Below, in pieces: positions 1 through 9,309 of a stretch of 64,000 nucleotides of DNA. Location of the stretch: positions 26,698 through 90,697 of the forward strand of contig CAVYUQ010000002.1 in NCBI GenBank assembly GCA_963771715.1. The letters are read 5' to 3'. Position numbers and translations under genes: made by a program. Each line of letters starts with the position of its first letter. Position 1 is the stretch's first letter. Under the pieces are notes generated by a model, which ran no database searches, had not been told where the DNA came from, and was given only the letters and a program-made list of their open reading frames with translations. The DNA is from JACVRW01 sp963771715 (GTDB taxonomy: Bacteria > Actinomycetota > Thermoleophilia > Solirubrobacterales > Thermoleophilaceae).

Positions 1-1
1 C

Positions 2-337
2 GCCTCCACGCACGACGTCGGACCGACGGTCATGTCGATGGTCGGGATCGACCCGCCCGGCTGGATGGGAGGCACCGACCTCTCCCCCATCCTTACCGGC
101 GGCAGCCCGGCCGAGGGGCGCGAGTTCCACTACGGCGGCATGTACAACCGCTTCTTCATCCGCACCGACGACTGGGTGCTGATCGGCGACAACCAGGGCA
201 ACGAGCGCACGCTCTGCGACCTTCGCGTGGACCCCCACGAGTTCACGAACGTCGTGAAGCAGAACCCGAAGGTGAGCGAGGAGCTCTACCAGACGGTGCT
301 GGACGCGGCCGGCGGGCCGCTGCCGTACTACGAGTAG
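2..337 (+). CDS. Sulfatase-family protein, C-terminal fragment
   Basis: The frame is open from the window edge and ends at TAG 335-337, so only about 111 C-terminal residues are present. It opens with a segment ending DVGPTVMSMVGI, resembling the sulfatase region where a metal-site neighbourhood precedes a 'PTLLDLAGI'-type helix. It ends with LCDLRVDPHEFTNV, the usual 'yDL..DP.E..N' tail of arylsulfatase/choline-sulfatase proteins. The catalytic formylglycine site would lie upstream of the window. Its last 10 bases overlap the end of the convergent EamA gene. The family call is from these tail motifs only; the substrate cannot be inferred. Confidence 0.7.
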   Translation, partial: ASTHDVGPTVMSMVGIDPPGWMGGTDLSPILTGGSPAEGREFHYGGMYNRFFIRTDDWVLIGDNQGNERTLCDLRVDPHEFTNVVKQNPKVSEELYQTVLDAAGGPLPYYE

Positions 338-1134
338 GCGATCGCGGCCACGCCGGCCACGACGCACAGGGCGCCCGCCACCCTCCGCACGCCCACCGCC
401 TCGTGAAGAAAGACGGCGGCGAGGAGGGCGGCGATCACCACGCTCGTCTCCCTCACGGCGGCCACCGGCGCCGCGGGCGCGAGCCGGAACGCGGCGAGGA
501 CCATGAGGAACGCGCCGAAGGTGGCGGCGGCGGTGAGCGCCGTGCGTGCGCTCAGATCGGGCCGCGTCCTCGTAACGGCCGGGTACAGCGCAGCGCACGG
601 CGCAATGACGAGGCAGAGATACGCAATCGGGTCCGCATGCTCGACTGCCTCGGAATCCACGAGCGTGTAGGAGGCGATGACGGCCCCGATGGCCAGCCCA
701 AACAGGACGTCCCGACGGGGTTGGGCGCTTTCCATTGCGAAACGGAAACGAAAAGCGCCCAACCCAACGAGAAGGACCCCGGCGGCGACGGCGAGGACGC
801 CGACGGCGGCGCCCAAGGGCACGTTCTCGTTCAATGCGATAGCGCCGAAAACGAGCACCACGACCGGGGCCGACCCACGAGCAATGGGATAGATGACCGA
901 CAGCTCACCGCCGGCGTACGCCCGCGCGAGCAAGACGAAATAGACGAGCTCGAGCGCAGCAGAGGCGGCGATGAACGGAACGGCCTCGGCGGAGACGCCG
1001 CCGGTGAGGAGCGCCGGCACCGCAAGCAGCGCGACGCCCCAGACCAAGAGCCCCGCCGTGGACGCGGCCGTATCCCGCGCCCCGGCGAGCAGCACGTTCC
1101 ACCCGGCATGGAGAACCGCAGCGCCCAGCGCCAA
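328..1134 (-). CDS. EamA/DMT-family membrane transporter
   Basis: This 268-residue, highly hydrophobic protein has about ten predicted membrane spans in two repeats, the layout of EamA (drug/metabolite transporter) proteins. Segments such as ELVYFVLLARAYAGGELSVI and PIARGSAPVVVLVFGAIAL resemble the first EamA repeat, and a second repeat follows a short basic linker. It acts in the cytoplasmic membrane; the substrate is unknown. The start given is TTG, and an in-frame CTG about 18 bases upstream, nearer a GGAG motif, is an alternative. It lies 17 bases downstream of the flavoprotein gene and may be co-transcribed with it. Confidence 0.8.
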   Translation of the reverse strand: MALGAAVLHAGWNVLLAGARDTAASTAGLLVWGVALLAVPALLTGGVSAEAVPFIAASAALELVYFVLLARAYAGGELSVIYPIARGSAPVVVLVFGAIALNENVPLGAAVGVLAVAAGVLLVGLGAFRFRFAMESAQPRRDVLFGLAIGAVIASYTLVDSEAVEHADPIAYLCLVIAPCAALYPAVTRTRPDLSARTALTAAATFGAFLMVLAAFRLAPAAPVAAVRETSVVIAALLAAVFLHEAVGVRRVAGALCVVAGVAAIAYS

Positions 1135-1151
1135 GGCGAGCGCGCCGCCGC

Positions 1152-2669
1152 TCAGGAGTGCAGCGGCTCCTTCATCGACTCCGTCTCGGGAGCCTCGATG
1201 TAGGGCTGCTGCTCGTCCTGGTTCTCCTCCTCGTGGTACACCGACTCGGCGTTCACCGCCCAGATGTCGTGGTCGGCGCCGTCCACGAGGTTGTCCACGG
1301 CGCGCATGGCCGTGAGCATCGAGTGGTCCGAGTTGTTGTAGCGGTGCAGCCCGTTGCGGCCGACCTGGATGTAGTTGTCCAGGCCGTCGAGCCAGGTGCG
1401 GATCGTCGAGACGCGCTCGGAGTACTCGGCGTCGTAGATCGGGTAGGCCTTCGGCACCCGCTCCACGAATCCGAACTCGAGCTGAGAGCTGCGCGCCAGT
1501 CCGAGCTCCTCCAGCTCGCGCATCCCGAGCGCGACGAGCTTGTCGTCCTCGGTCTCCCAGAGCTCGTCACCGGCGAAGCAGAAGAACTCGAGGCCCACGC
1601 ACGCCTTGGTCGGGTCCGGCACCATCCACGGGCTCCACGAGCGGAAGTTCTGGATGCGCCCCACGTTCACGCTCGGATCGTGGATGTAGATCCAGTTGTC
1701 GGGGAAGATGTCGTCCCCGTTCAGCACCACGGCCACGGTGAGGAAGTCGCGGTAGCGCATCCCCTTGGCGGCCGCCACGACCTCGGGTCGCGGGTGCGGG
1801 TTCGAGATCCCCACGGCGTTGCGCAGCGGCAGGGACGAGATCACGGCCGACGGCTCGAAGACCTGCTCGCCCACGTGCACGCGCACGCAGCGCTCGCCCT
1901 CGAAGTCGAGCTTGGTGACCTTGTGCTCGAGCAGCACCTGCCCACCCAGCCTGCGGATGTCGTCCGTCATGGTCTCCCACATCTGGCCGGGGCCGTAGCG
2001 GGGATAGTTGAACTCCGAGATCAGCGACTTGATCTTGTCGCCCTTATTGCCGAAGAAGGCCGACTTGGCGGCGCTGAAGAACGACAGGCCCTTGATGCGC
2101 TGGGCTGCCCAGTCCGCGCGGATCTCCGACGTGGGCACGCCCCACACCTTCTCCGTGTACGACTTGAAGAACTCGTTGAAGAGCCAGCGGCCGAAGCGGT
2201 TCACGACCCACTGCTCGAAGGTGTCCTCCCTGCCCTTGGGCGTCACCTTCGCCCACAGGTACGAGAGGAACGCCTTGGTGAGGTCGACCGGGCCCAGCTT
2301 CTTGATCACGTCCGGGCCGCGCAGCGGGTAGTCGAGGAACTTCTTGTGCCAGTAGATGCGCGACATGCGCGGGCGCTTCAGGAACTCCTCGCGCATGATC
2401 TCGTGCCAGAGGTCGTCGACCTCCTTCACCTTGGTGAAGAAGCGGTGCCCGCCGAGGTCGAAGCGGTAGCCGTCGCGCACCGCCGTCTTCGCGATGCCGC
2501 CCACCTGGTCCTCCGCCTCGAGCACCACCACGGGCAGGCCCTTCTTGGCGAGCAGGTAGCCCGCCGTGAGGCCGGCGGGACCGCCGCCGAGGATCACGGT
2601 CGGCTTGTCGCGCATGTCCGGGCGCGCGAGGTTTGCGGGGGGCTGTGGCTTCGTCTCGTTCTCAGTCAT
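1152..2669 (-). CDS. FAD/NAD(P)-binding oxidoreductase, UDP-galactopyranose mutase-like
   Basis: A 505-residue flavoprotein. After about 25 residues comes a dinucleotide-binding motif, VILGGGPAGLTAGYLL, followed by an acidic strand end and a GG motif (VLEAEDQVGGIAKT) typical of the amine-oxidase/Glf-type FAD fold. The 'DLGGHRFF' segment is common to a bacterial group annotated as UDP-galactopyranose mutase-like or protoporphyrinogen-oxidase-like proteins. The ATG at 2669 is chosen because homology begins just after it and its ATGA overlaps the stop of the upstream glycosyltransferase, implying translational coupling. The neighbourhood suggests a role in surface-glycan sugar metabolism, but the exact reaction is not shown by the sequence. 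Confidence 0.78.
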   Translation of the reverse strand: MTENETKPQPPANLARPDMRDKPTVILGGGPAGLTAGYLLAKKGLPVVVLEAEDQVGGIAKTAVRDGYRFDLGGHRFFTKVKEVDDLWHEIMREEFLKRPRMSRIYWHKKFLDYPLRGPDVIKKLGPVDLTKAFLSYLWAKVTPKGREDTFEQWVVNRFGRWLFNEFFKSYTEKVWGVPTSEIRADWAAQRIKGLSFFSAAKSAFFGNKGDKIKSLISEFNYPRYGPGQMWETMTDDIRRLGGQVLLEHKVTKLDFEGERCVRVHVGEQVFEPSAVISSLPLRNAVGISNPHPRPEVVAAAKGMRYRDFLTVAVVLNGDDIFPDNWIYIHDPSVNVGRIQNFRSWSPWMVPDPTKACVGLEFFCFAGDELWETEDDKLVALGMRELEELGLARSSQLEFGFVERVPKAYPIYDAEYSERVSTIRTWLDGLDNYIQVGRNGLHRYNNSDHSMLTAMRAVDNLVDGADHDIWAVNAESVYHEEENQDEQQPYIEAPETESMKEPLHS

Positions 2670-4258
2670 CCGGTCTTCTCGTACATGACGCCACGCACTC
2701 CGATGCGCGTGGCACGGCGGTAGGTGCGGGGCACGGCTCCACGGTCGAAGGCCGCCACCCGCTTCAGGCGCGGGTCTGTGGCGAGCGCCGCGCCCCACTG
2801 GGCGGACCGGCGCCTGACCAGCTCGGTCCAGGGCGCGTCCCAGTCATCCGCACGTGAGGTCACGGGATGAACGATGAGGACCCGGCCGCCGGGCCGCAGA
2901 CTAGCAATCAGCGGCTCGAGGTTCGCCGATGGGGTGGCTTCCTTCAGCCTGTCGTAGCCGTCGGTCCAGTCCATGATCATGTCGTTCTCGACCGCGCCGA
3001 GCGGGTTGCCGAAGCGCAGCTCGGGCGCTCCGCCGAGCTGTTCCAGGTGGTACGCGAGCAGCGGTCCCTGCTCCGGCTGCATCGACAGGACGAGGTCGCC
3101 CTGGCGCAGCTCCGGCACCGCGTCCTTGCGCAGATCGGACGCGTTCGACTTGTTCTCGAGCCCGTAGCTCTTGGGGATCGCCCAGATCCCGAGCACGATC
3201 GCGAGCGCCACCAGGCCGAGCGTCCCCGCGCGGGCGAGCCCGAGCGCGCCCAGCAGGAGCATGGGGCCGAGCAGCACGCCGAGATAGCGGGTGGTCCAGG
3301 CGGGCGAGACCTGCGACACGATCCAGGCGACCCCGAGCGTGCCGAGCACGATCACGGCGCCGGAGAGCAGAGCGGTGCGCTCCTTGTCCTCCACGCGGCG
3401 GGCCAGGATGGCCGCGATCCCGGTTCCGCCCGCGAGCAGCAGCGCCACGGTGGGCGTGCCGCCCCCGAGCAGGGACTTCGAGATCTGGACGGGCGCGCCG
3501 AAGTTCGGCGGATTGAGCCACGGCGCTCCGGTGTGCTGAACCTGGTGCAGCAGCGTGGGCAGCCAGGGCAGGTAGAGCAGCCCGACGCCGCCGAAGCCGA
3601 TCAACGCGTCCTTCCAGAAGCTCGAGCGGTCCTCGGACACGTACCAGCACGGCACCAGCCCGAGCGCGAGACCGGCGCCCAGGAACAGGCCCCAGTTGTG
3701 CGTGTAGAGCATGCCCGCGAGCAGGAGCATGAACAGCGGCAGGTAGCGCCGGCGTCCGAACGCGAACACGTGCAGGAACGCCGCCGTGGCCAGCAGCGAC
3801 ATGACCAGCATGAGCGCGTACATGCGGGTCTCCTGGGCGTAGGCCGTCAGGAACGGGTTGACGGCGCACATCGCCGCGCAGAAGAGGCCGGCGCGGCGGC
3901 CGAAGAGGCTCCAGCCGGCCCACAGGCCTCCGGGGATCGCGAGCAGCGACACGGCCACCGACAGCGCCTGCGTCTCGGCGGGGCCGTCGCCCACGAGGTC
4001 CATCCACGCCGACAGCAGCATGTAGTAGAGCGGCGGCGAGCCGTCCTGGCGCAGGATCCCGGGGATGTCGAACAGCGGCTGCGACGCGATGCCGATCGAG
4101 AGCCCCTCGTCCATCCAGAGCGACTCCCCGAGCGAGTTCGTGCGCAGGTAGGCCGAGACCGCGAACAGGCCGAGCAGCACGAGGCACGGCAGCACGAAGC
4201 TGCTGGGCAACGAGCCGAGCCGCGGCAGGGCTCGTGGACGGGAAGCGACGCTTGCCAC
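2666..4258 (-). CDS. GT39/PMT-type membrane glycosyltransferase
   Basis: A 530-residue polytopic membrane protein of the GT-C fold. After a first membrane helix it has the motif SLWMDEG, which places an acidic residue in the first external loop as expected for the catalytic metal-binding Asp of lipid-phosphosugar-dependent transferases. YAQETRMYAL and the following TM segments also match the PMT_2/GT39 family, and the C-terminal 150 residues form a soluble domain. Such enzymes move a sugar from a polyprenyl-phosphate donor onto an acceptor outside the membrane. The stop overlaps the ATG of the flavoprotein gene by 4 nt. Donor and acceptor are unknown. Confidence 0.8.
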   Translation of the reverse strand: MASVASRPRALPRLGSLPSSFVLPCLVLLGLFAVSAYLRTNSLGESLWMDEGLSIGIASQPLFDIPGILRQDGSPPLYYMLLSAWMDLVGDGPAETQALSVAVSLLAIPGGLWAGWSLFGRRAGLFCAAMCAVNPFLTAYAQETRMYALMLVMSLLATAAFLHVFAFGRRRYLPLFMLLLAGMLYTHNWGLFLGAGLALGLVPCWYVSEDRSSFWKDALIGFGGVGLLYLPWLPTLLHQVQHTGAPWLNPPNFGAPVQISKSLLGGGTPTVALLLAGGTGIAAILARRVEDKERTALLSGAVIVLGTLGVAWIVSQVSPAWTTRYLGVLLGPMLLLGALGLARAGTLGLVALAIVLGIWAIPKSYGLENKSNASDLRKDAVPELRQGDLVLSMQPEQGPLLAYHLEQLGGAPELRFGNPLGAVENDMIMDWTDGYDRLKEATPSANLEPLIASLRPGGRVLIVHPVTSRADDWDAPWTELVRRRSAQWGAALATDPRLKRVAAFDRGAVPRTYRRATRIGVRGVMYEKTG

Positions 4259-4287
4259 CCGGCGATCCTAGTGAGCGCTCCGCGTAC

Positions 4288-5874
4288 TCACTTACCTATG
4301 ACCTCAACCTCGCGCTGCCCGGGGCCCGACTGCTCCGGCGGCGGCGCCGTGGGCGCGTTCGGCCCGGCCGCGGGACAGCCGCCCGGCGGGTTGCCCTCGG
4401 GTGGCACGGTCAGCAGCCGCCACTTGCCCTGCTGGTCCACGAGCCGGTAGCGGTTGTCCGTCGGCTTGGTCACGAGCGGCCCGTCCGGCACCGTCCGCGT
4501 GCGGAAGGCCACTCCGGGCGGGGGCGTGACCTTCCAGCCCACGTTGATGCCGTGGATGCCGAGCTCGTAGGCCACCATCTGCGTCTGGAAGGGGCCGCTG
4601 AAGACGCCGCCGCAGGCGAGCAGCCGCTCCTTCCCCCCGTTCGCGTCGATCAGGGCCTTGAGGTCGTGCCAGAGGTATGCCTCGTGCTCGATCCCGCCCT
4701 GGACGCGGCCGGTGTTGTCCGCCTTGGCGACGATCGTCGGGGAGGCGATCGCGATCCCCGCGAACAGCGCGGCGGCCGCCGTGATCGCGCCGGCGCGCTC
4801 GCTTCGGTCTCCGAACCAGCGCTTGCCGAGCACCTCCACGCCCTGGAGCAGGCGCACCGCGCCGACGCCTCCGAGCACCGACACCGCGGCGGTGGCGACC
4901 ATCAGGTAGCGCTGGTTGCCCGCGAAGCCGGCCTCCGTCATCACGGCCACGAGCGCGAACCACGAGAAGCCGAGCGCGGCGAGCGCCAGGACCGCGCCCT
5001 GCGCACGGCATCGTACCCACGCCGCGGCCGCCACCCCGACCGCCACCAGCGTCCCCGCCTCGACCGGCGCGACGGTGCTCTCGGCGAAGCGCTTGAAGAG
5101 CTCGATCGCGGGATGCGCGGCGAAGGCCGCGCTGCCCGGGTTGGGCGCGTTCGCGCGCGAGCCGGCCCGGAACGGCTCGCCCGCGCCCCACCACTCGGGC
5201 AGGAACCAGAGAGCCGGCACGAGCGCCGCGAACGCCACCAGCCGCAGCCGCAGCCGCGGCTCGAAGAACCACAGCCAGAGGCCGTAGAGCGCGAGGAACG
5301 GCCACGCCTCGGGCCGCAGCAGGGCCGCCGCCACGCCGAGGTAGAGCGCGTGATCGCGCCGCCCGTCGAGATGGCGCTCGAAGCCCCAGAGCACCACGGC
5401 CGCGAGGATCGGCTCGGAGTTGCCGAGCGCGGCGTCGCGCACGTACTTGTTCGACGACAGCAGCGCGGCGAACGCGGACACGCCGGCGAGCGCGCCGTAC
5501 ACCCGCCCGCCGCTGAGGCGGTAGGCCATCCGGTACGCCATCACGCAGCCGAGCAGGCCGCCGGCGCGCGCCACCCACAGCCAGAGGTAGGGCGCCAGGT
5601 CCTGCCCGAGGAACGAGAACGGGACCGTGAAGAAGATCGGGAACGGCTTCCACGACGGGCCGCCCTCGGTCACGAGGTCGAGGTGGGCGATCTCCCGGCC
5701 CCAGAGGATCCAGGCCCACGGGTCGTAGGTTGGCGTGGAGGGGAAGAGCAGCGTGAGCGCTGAGATCGCCAGGCAGCCGGCGATGATCAGCGCCATCTGG
5801 GCGCCGTGGCGCTCCAGTGCCCGGCCGACCGTGATGCTCTCGCCTCGGCGCGCCCCGATCGAAATGGCGGACAT
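4288..5874 (-). CDS. Polytopic membrane protein, probable GT-C glycosyltransferase
   Basis: A 528-residue protein with roughly ten membrane helices starting near residue 27 and an extracytoplasmic tail. An early loop with TYDPWAWILWGREIAH and a second loop with GGPSWKPFPI are reminiscent of GT-C enzymes, in which acidic residues of the first loop are catalytic. I cannot assign a named family with certainty. The C terminus is Pro/Gly-rich (PPGGCPAAGPNAPTAPPP). The ATG at 5874 sits 8 bases after the stop of the UPF0104 gene, so the two are probably one transcript with the downstream GT39 gene. A role in envelope glycan assembly is inferred from neighbours. Confidence 0.65.
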   Translation of the reverse strand: MSAISIGARRGESITVGRALERHGAQMALIIAGCLAISALTLLFPSTPTYDPWAWILWGREIAHLDLVTEGGPSWKPFPIFFTVPFSFLGQDLAPYLWLWVARAGGLLGCVMAYRMAYRLSGGRVYGALAGVSAFAALLSSNKYVRDAALGNSEPILAAVVLWGFERHLDGRRDHALYLGVAAALLRPEAWPFLALYGLWLWFFEPRLRLRLVAFAALVPALWFLPEWWGAGEPFRAGSRANAPNPGSAAFAAHPAIELFKRFAESTVAPVEAGTLVAVGVAAAAWVRCRAQGAVLALAALGFSWFALVAVMTEAGFAGNQRYLMVATAAVSVLGGVGAVRLLQGVEVLGKRWFGDRSERAGAITAAAALFAGIAIASPTIVAKADNTGRVQGGIEHEAYLWHDLKALIDANGGKERLLACGGVFSGPFQTQMVAYELGIHGINVGWKVTPPPGVAFRTRTVPDGPLVTKPTDNRYRLVDQQGKWRLLTVPPEGNPPGGCPAAGPNAPTAPPPEQSGPGQREVEVIGK

Positions 5875-5882
5875 CGGCTCGC

Positions 5883-6845
5883 CTAAGCGCGCGAGGCCTC
5901 GAGGCGCGCCGCCGATCGCAGCCGCGACCAGCCCCCGTAGCGGGTGACCAGCACGACGAGCCCGAACAGCGTGATCGGCACGTAGAGGACGAAGCGAATC
6001 AGGATCACGTAGGAGAGCGCGACAGACCCGGCCGCGCCGAGCTTGCCGGCGCCCCATGCGACGGCCGCGTCGAAGGTGCCGAGCGACCCCGGCGCGGCGG
6101 GCAGCGCCGCGACGAAGTTCGTGAGCGCGACGAGGTAAAGCGCACCGCTGATGCTGATATCCATGTGGATCGCGCGCGCGACGGTCCAGTACACCGACGC
6201 CTCGATCGTCCAGAGCAGGAAAGTTCCTCCGAGCAGTACGACGCCCCACGTGGACACGAGAGCGCGTGGAGAGTCCGCGAGCGGGCGCAGCCAGTTGCGG
6301 ACGCGCTCGAACACCTGGTGCGAGCGCAGCACCCAGATCGCGACGGCGCCCCCGAGGAACAGAAGGATGCCGATCCCTGTCACGAGCAGCGGCCGGTCGG
6401 TGGGCAGTACCTCGGAGGTCTCGAGAACCCCGTAAACCGTGACCACAAAGATCGTCAGGAGCGCGATTACATCCAGTACTCGCTCGGCGACGATCGAGCT
6501 GATCAGCGTGCGCTTGCTCGCATTGCAGCGCGGCGACAGGAGCACGACCCGCAGCGCCTCGCCAGCGCGCGCCGGCAGCACGTTGTTACCCATGTAGCCG
6601 ACCGTGGTGAGCGCGTAGCAGTCGCTCCGCTTCGCGTCAACGCCCGTGTGCTCGAGAATCTGGTGCCAGCGCTCGGCGCGAACCAGCGTCGCCAGCACGT
6701 ACAGCGCGACCCCCGCCGCGATCCAGGCGAGCGCGTCACCGCCCGTCGGAATATGCGGCGATTCCTGCCTGCTTGCCCACCAGACGACCGCCGCCAGCGC
6801 GACGAGCGATACCAGTGCTTGGATGATCGCGAAGCGACGGTTCAT
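5883..6845 (-). CDS. UPF0104/lysylphosphatidylglycerol-synthase-like membrane protein
   Basis: A 320-residue integral membrane protein with about eight helices. The stretch VGYMGNNVLPARAGEALRVV is the hallmark of the UPF0104/AglD2 (MprF flippase-like) family, where Asn-Leu-Pro-Ala-Arg-x-Gly-Glu is conserved. A second conserved patch, AALPAAPGSLGTFDAAV, lies near residue 245. Family members act as flippase-like transporters or accompany glycosyltransferases in glycolipid assembly. The ATG at 6845 gives a short N terminus before the first helix. It heads the minus-strand group running down to the EamA gene and is divergent from the GH2 gene. Confidence 0.82.
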   Translation of the reverse strand: MNRRFAIIQALVSLVALAAVVWWASRQESPHIPTGGDALAWIAAGVALYVLATLVRAERWHQILEHTGVDAKRSDCYALTTVGYMGNNVLPARAGEALRVVLLSPRCNASKRTLISSIVAERVLDVIALLTIFVVTVYGVLETSEVLPTDRPLLVTGIGILLFLGGAVAIWVLRSHQVFERVRNWLRPLADSPRALVSTWGVVLLGGTFLLWTIEASVYWTVARAIHMDISISGALYLVALTNFVAALPAAPGSLGTFDAAVAWGAGKLGAAGSVALSYVILIRFVLYVPITLFGLVVLVTRYGGWSRLRSAARLEASRA

Positions 6846-6938
6846 GGCGTGAGAGGAGGCGCGGCGGGACCGGGTCGGACCGTAGCAGTTGCACTTACCC
6901 CCAGACGGGCGTCTTGATACGCCGCTACCCTGCGACGC

Positions 6939-8939
6939 TTGCTCGGGCGAACCCTCCTCGCAAGCCTCGCAGTGGCCATGCTCTGCCCGCTCCCGGCCTA
7001 CGCCCAGGGCGGCGGCGAGGCGCCTCCGGGCGGAACTCAGACGCCTGCGCCCGTGGCACCCGAGCTGGTCGTGGAGCGTCCCGGCGGCGAGCCCCTGATC
7101 CGCGAGGGCCAGACGAACCGCCAGCTGCTCGGCGGCACCTGGTACTTCCGCCAGGACGACGCCTTCGTCGGGGAGTCCGAGCGCTGGTTCGAACAGGACG
7201 ACCTCGCCGGCTGGACCCCGATCGCGGTCCCCCACAACTGGAACGCCACCGACACCCAGTTCAACCGCTCCTCGATCGGCTGGTACCGCAAGGAGTTCAC
7301 GCTGCCACGCTCGCCGAAGGAGGCGCTGCACTTTTGGAAGGTGCGCTTCGAGGGCAACAACTACCGCACCGAGGTCTGGCTCAACGGCAAGAAGCTAGCC
7401 CTCTACACCGGCTACTTCCCGTTCGAGGTGCTGTTGTCCAACCTGCGCGAGGGACGCAACACGCTCGTCGTCGAGGTGTCGTCGCTGCGCAGCAACACGG
7501 ACCTCACTCACTGGCGGCCCGCGGCGTACAACGGCTACGGCACTGGCGGGTGGTGGAACTTCGGCGGCATCCTGCGCGAGGTCTACATGCGGAGGGTGGA
7601 CACCGTGGACGTGGAGCACGTGGCGGCGCTGCCCCGGCTCCGGCGCGTCGGCGGGCCGGCGAAGGTGGAGGTGCGCACCACGCTGCGGAACTTCACGGGC
7701 AAGGACCGCTACGTGTCCCTGATCATCGCGGTGGACGGCCAGCGCCTCACGCTGGACCCCGAGACGGTCCCCGCGAAGGGCCGCCGCAAGCTCAGCACGA
7801 CCGTCAAGATCAAGCGGCCGCGGCTCTGGGCGCCGCGCGCTCCCCAGCTCTATGACATGTCGGTGAGCGCGGTCACGCGCCGCAGGGTGCGCGGCGAGTA
7901 CCGGCCGCTGATGCGCCGCGAGCTGCGCGGCACGTACAAGCTCTCGTTCGGCGTGCGCAAGATCGAGACCCGGCCCGGCGGGATCATCAGGCTCAACGGC
8001 AAGCGGCTGAACCTCAAGGGCGCGAGCATCCACGAGGACGACCTCCAGGAGGGCGGCGCTCTCTCGCAGGGCACTCGAACGCTGTTCCTCAACCGGCTCA
8101 AGAACCTCGGCGCCACGATCACGCGCTCGCACTACCCGCTCCACCCCGCGTTCGTCGAGGCGCTCGACCGGGCGGGGATCATGTACTGGGTCGACGCGCC
8201 GGTCTACCAGGTCCCGACCTCCAGCTGGGACCGCTCCGGCGTCCGCAATCTCGCGCTGCGCGCCGCCACGCTGACGGTGCGCAACAACATCAACAACCCC
8301 TCGGTCCTCACGTGGTCGCTGGCCAACGAGCCGTCGGAGGCGGGGCCGAATCTCGGCGCCTACGGCCCGAGCCTGGTGCGCTACATCCGCGACGCGTCGC
8401 ACGCCGTGCGCGAGCTCGACGACACGCGGCTCGTGGGCCTCGACCGCCAATCGCGCGTGGGAGAGCCGTACACGACGGACGCGCACCAGTACCTCGACGT
8501 GCTCGGGGTGAACGACTACTTCGGGTGGTACCGCTCGGTGGCGGAGAACCTGCCGGACCAGCCGTCCACCACCACCGCCGACCTCGGCCCCTACCTCGAC
8601 GCTCTGCACGCCGCGAACCCCGACCTGCCGCTCGTGATCACCGAGTTCGGCGCCGAGGCCACGCAATACGGCCCGGTCGAGCAGAAGGGGACCTTCGAGT
8701 TCCAGCGCAAGTGGGTGATGGACCACCTCGCCATACACGCGACCAAGCCGTTCGTGAACGGGTCGATCCACTGGGCGCTGCGCGACTTCCGCGTGCACCA
8801 GACCTGGCAGGGCGGCGCACCGGACGCGTACGCGCAGCCGCCGTGGCACAACAAGAGCCTCATCGAGGAGAACAACCACCGCAAGCCGGTCTTCGGCCCC
8901 GTGGCACGGCTGTTCCGGCGCACGAAACCGCTCCGCTAG
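6939..8939 (+). CDS. Secreted GH2 glycosidase (beta-glucuronidase/beta-galactosidase family)
   Basis: A 666-residue glycoside hydrolase family 2 protein. A signal peptide (residues 1-22, ending ...LPAYAQ) is followed by a sugar-binding domain (about 40-200, with GWYRKEF and WNFGGILREVY), an immunoglobulin-like domain (about 205-330) and a TIM barrel. The acid/base Glu is seen in SLANEPSE (E464) and the nucleophile in VITEFGAEA (E569). It should act outside the membrane on beta-linked glucuronide or galactoside residues. The TTG start gives a good signal peptide with a positive n-region; ATG at 6978 would truncate it. The lipoprotein gene follows after 13 bases. Confidence 0.88.
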   Translation: MLGRTLLASLAVAMLCPLPAYAQGGGEAPPGGTQTPAPVAPELVVERPGGEPLIREGQTNRQLLGGTWYFRQDDAFVGESERWFEQDDLAGWTPIAVPHNWNATDTQFNRSSIGWYRKEFTLPRSPKEALHFWKVRFEGNNYRTEVWLNGKKLALYTGYFPFEVLLSNLREGRNTLVVEVSSLRSNTDLTHWRPAAYNGYGTGGWWNFGGILREVYMRRVDTVDVEHVAALPRLRRVGGPAKVEVRTTLRNFTGKDRYVSLIIAVDGQRLTLDPETVPAKGRRKLSTTVKIKRPRLWAPRAPQLYDMSVSAVTRRRVRGEYRPLMRRELRGTYKLSFGVRKIETRPGGIIRLNGKRLNLKGASIHEDDLQEGGALSQGTRTLFLNRLKNLGATITRSHYPLHPAFVEALDRAGIMYWVDAPVYQVPTSSWDRSGVRNLALRAATLTVRNNINNPSVLTWSLANEPSEAGPNLGAYGPSLVRYIRDASHAVRELDDTRLVGLDRQSRVGEPYTTDAHQYLDVLGVNDYFGWYRSVAENLPDQPSTTTADLGPYLDALHAANPDLPLVITEFGAEATQYGPVEQKGTFEFQRKWVMDHLAIHATKPFVNGSIHWALRDFRVHQTWQGGAPDAYAQPPWHNKSLIEENNHRKPVFGPVARLFRRTKPLR

Positions 8940-8952
8940 CCTGCGCCGCCCC

Positions 8953-9309
8953 GTGAAGCGCCCCCTCCTGGCCCTCCCGCTCGTGCTGCTCGCCATTGCC
9001 GGCTGCGGCTCGAGCGATGCCGCTCCCGCGGTGGACGAGTCGGACAAGCCCGGCAGCACGGTCGCGTGCCTCGACGCGAAGGGCGTGGCGGCCCACGTGG
9101 ACGGCAAGGACGAGAACCAGGTCCTGCTCGACGCCGGCCCGCGCGTGAAGTTCTACCTCACGGCCGCGGCCGCCGAGGCCGCCCAGTTCCAGGGCGAGGG
9201 CGAGGGCGCCGAGCAGATCGGCAGCGCCCTGCTGTTCGTGGAGCCCGAGGTGGACCCGAAGACCGAGGACGTCCTCAAGGCCGCCGAGGGCTGCCTAGCG
9301 GACCTGTAG
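8953..9309 (+). CDS. Small lipoprotein, unknown function
   Basis: A 118-residue protein starting with GTG. Residues 1-18 form a lipoprotein signal with lipobox LAIAGC, so Cys18 is probably lipidated and anchored to the outer face of the membrane. The mature part is acidic, with one further Cys pair spread along it (near residues 39 and 114), and has no motif I recognise. It follows the GH2 gene closely and is probably cotranscribed, suggesting an envelope role. Its last 15 bases overlap the end of the convergent sulfatase gene. Confidence 0.72.
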   Translation: MKRPLLALPLVLLAIAGCGSSDAAPAVDESDKPGSTVACLDAKGVAAHVDGKDENQVLLDAGPRVKFYLTAAAAEAAQFQGEGEGAEQIGSALLFVEPEVDPKTEDVLKAAEGCLADL